A stretch of 64,000 bases of DNA from Liolophura sinensis (taxonomy: Eukaryota > Mollusca > Polyplacophora > Chitonida > Chitonidae). This document shows positions 63,141-64,000 of this stretch, one piece after another (position 1 is the first letter of the stretch; each line of letters starts with the position of its first letter). Both the position numbers and the translations under genes were made by a program. The notes under the pieces are model-generated. The model made no database searches and was not told the DNA's origin. It saw only the letters and a program-made list of their open reading frames with translations. Location: the NCBI RefSeq assembly GCF_032854445.1, contig NC_088300.1:71338984-71402983 (forward strand), in the 5' to 3' direction.

Positions 63141-64000
63141 CATGGACAATATGTAGAGTAACATAAAGATACCAGGCCAGTATTAATATGGGCTATCTTA
63201 TGTACAATCTGATGCCTAAATTTACCTGTTAAAGGATAAATGAGACCATTGATATTCATTTCTGGTAAAGGTTGCCTGGTATTTTCTGTGTATTAATAGC
63301 ACAGTTCGGTGTGTTCAGTTGGCATGGTGATATTGATAATCATTGAAAGCAGCCAGTTTATTTTGAATAAGAACTGTTCAATTATAAAAAAACATGTACA
63401 TGTGCGATGTACAAAATTTTTGTTATGTGTTTGTAAATTGTATATATGTGATTAACATTTTCTTGTACTTACATGTTGTACATGTGCGCATGTAGTGGAG
63501 TGGTTTCAACTGTGAATTAAGTTTTTCAGCTATCGTACGACCTTATAGTCATTAGTCACATTTTTACGCAAGGTTCTTTCAAGCTTCATATGGAAAATTT
63601 ATTTGTATTAGTCTACTCCATACAGAATTAGCTACAATTTCCATCCTTTCCTTAGAGTTTAGATAAATATTTAGACAACTATTGGCATAAACTGCATGTA
63701 AGTCGCATTTAGGCTTCAGTTGGACATAAAAAAATATAAAAAAATTATCATTCAAATTATTTTTGAGTGGTCATAATTTGCCTTTAATTACCTAGTTTAG
63801 ATTCTGACCCCTCAGTCTGTCATGAAATTAATAAATGAAATATATATATATATAATAGAACTCAATTTAATTATGAGTTGTCTTGTTTTGCTGAATTTAG
63901 ATTACAAGCAGGGGTGATTGTTTTAGGTTTTTATAATCAACACAATTACCAGTAAAAAAAGCAGTGCTAATAGACATTTTTTACATGTGCATATTTTAAC

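Larger units (their letters stand above)
59850..64000 (+). other. Probable first intron of the plus-strand gene, no coding exon recognised
   Basis: T-rich, CpG-poor sequence with TA microsatellites and one SINE fragment. A short triplication of GGTTATCCTGTA occurs at about 62190-62220. No open frame of note. Confidence 0.4.

Overview
The window reads as animal nuclear DNA, most likely from a mollusc. It has small exons with GT/AG splice sites and very long introns, abundant ACATGTACATGTA-type palindromic words, several tRNA-derived SINE families with the conserved tail motif GCCGTACTCAAGAATATTTC (common in bivalve and gastropod genomes, from memory), a decayed Tc1-like transposon, a LINE remnant, and many minisatellites. 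No bacterial operon, phage or CRISPR feature is present. Most open frames are chance AT-rich or repeat-driven frames.

Left block (1 to about 28.7 kb). This looks like the 5' part of one minus-strand gene. Three coding exons (5731-5591, 4917-4829, 4421-4281) join in phase to give the N-terminal 122 residues of a protein resembling the hillarin/kyphoscoliosis-peptidase (KY) family, which carries a transglutaminase-like domain. A candidate non-coding first exon lies at about 28.58-28.74 kb, giving an intron 1 of about 22.8 kb. That intron holds a 52-bp minisatellite array, a degenerate 69-bp array, SINE pieces and a miRNA-like hairpin. The gene continues beyond the left edge.

Middle block (about 28.7 to 59.4 kb). 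This is CpG-richer, repeat-laden intergenic DNA. It carries a plus-strand tandem family of one single-exon rhodopsin-class GPCR: an intact copy (49309-50304, 331 aa) and three broken copies (about 33990, 39955 and 43868). The genes are followed by related arrays of about 45-46 bp whose unit resembles the receptor's own last codons. Between the broken and intact copies lie arrays with 63-, 54- and 87-bp units. The 87-bp unit is an amplified piece of a LINE reverse-transcriptase C-terminus. A Tc1/mariner element (56545-58028) is complete at its ends but has a dead transposase.

Right block (about 59.4 to 64 kb). A CpG-rich, promoter-like stretch with a near-consensus YY1 site and candidate splice donors at 59.4-59.85 kb precedes CpG-poor, T-rich DNA. 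This looks like the start and first intron of a plus-strand gene running off the window. The two CpG-density changes, near 28.6 and 59.8 kb, coincide with the two inferred gene starts, as expected from germline gene-body methylation in molluscs.
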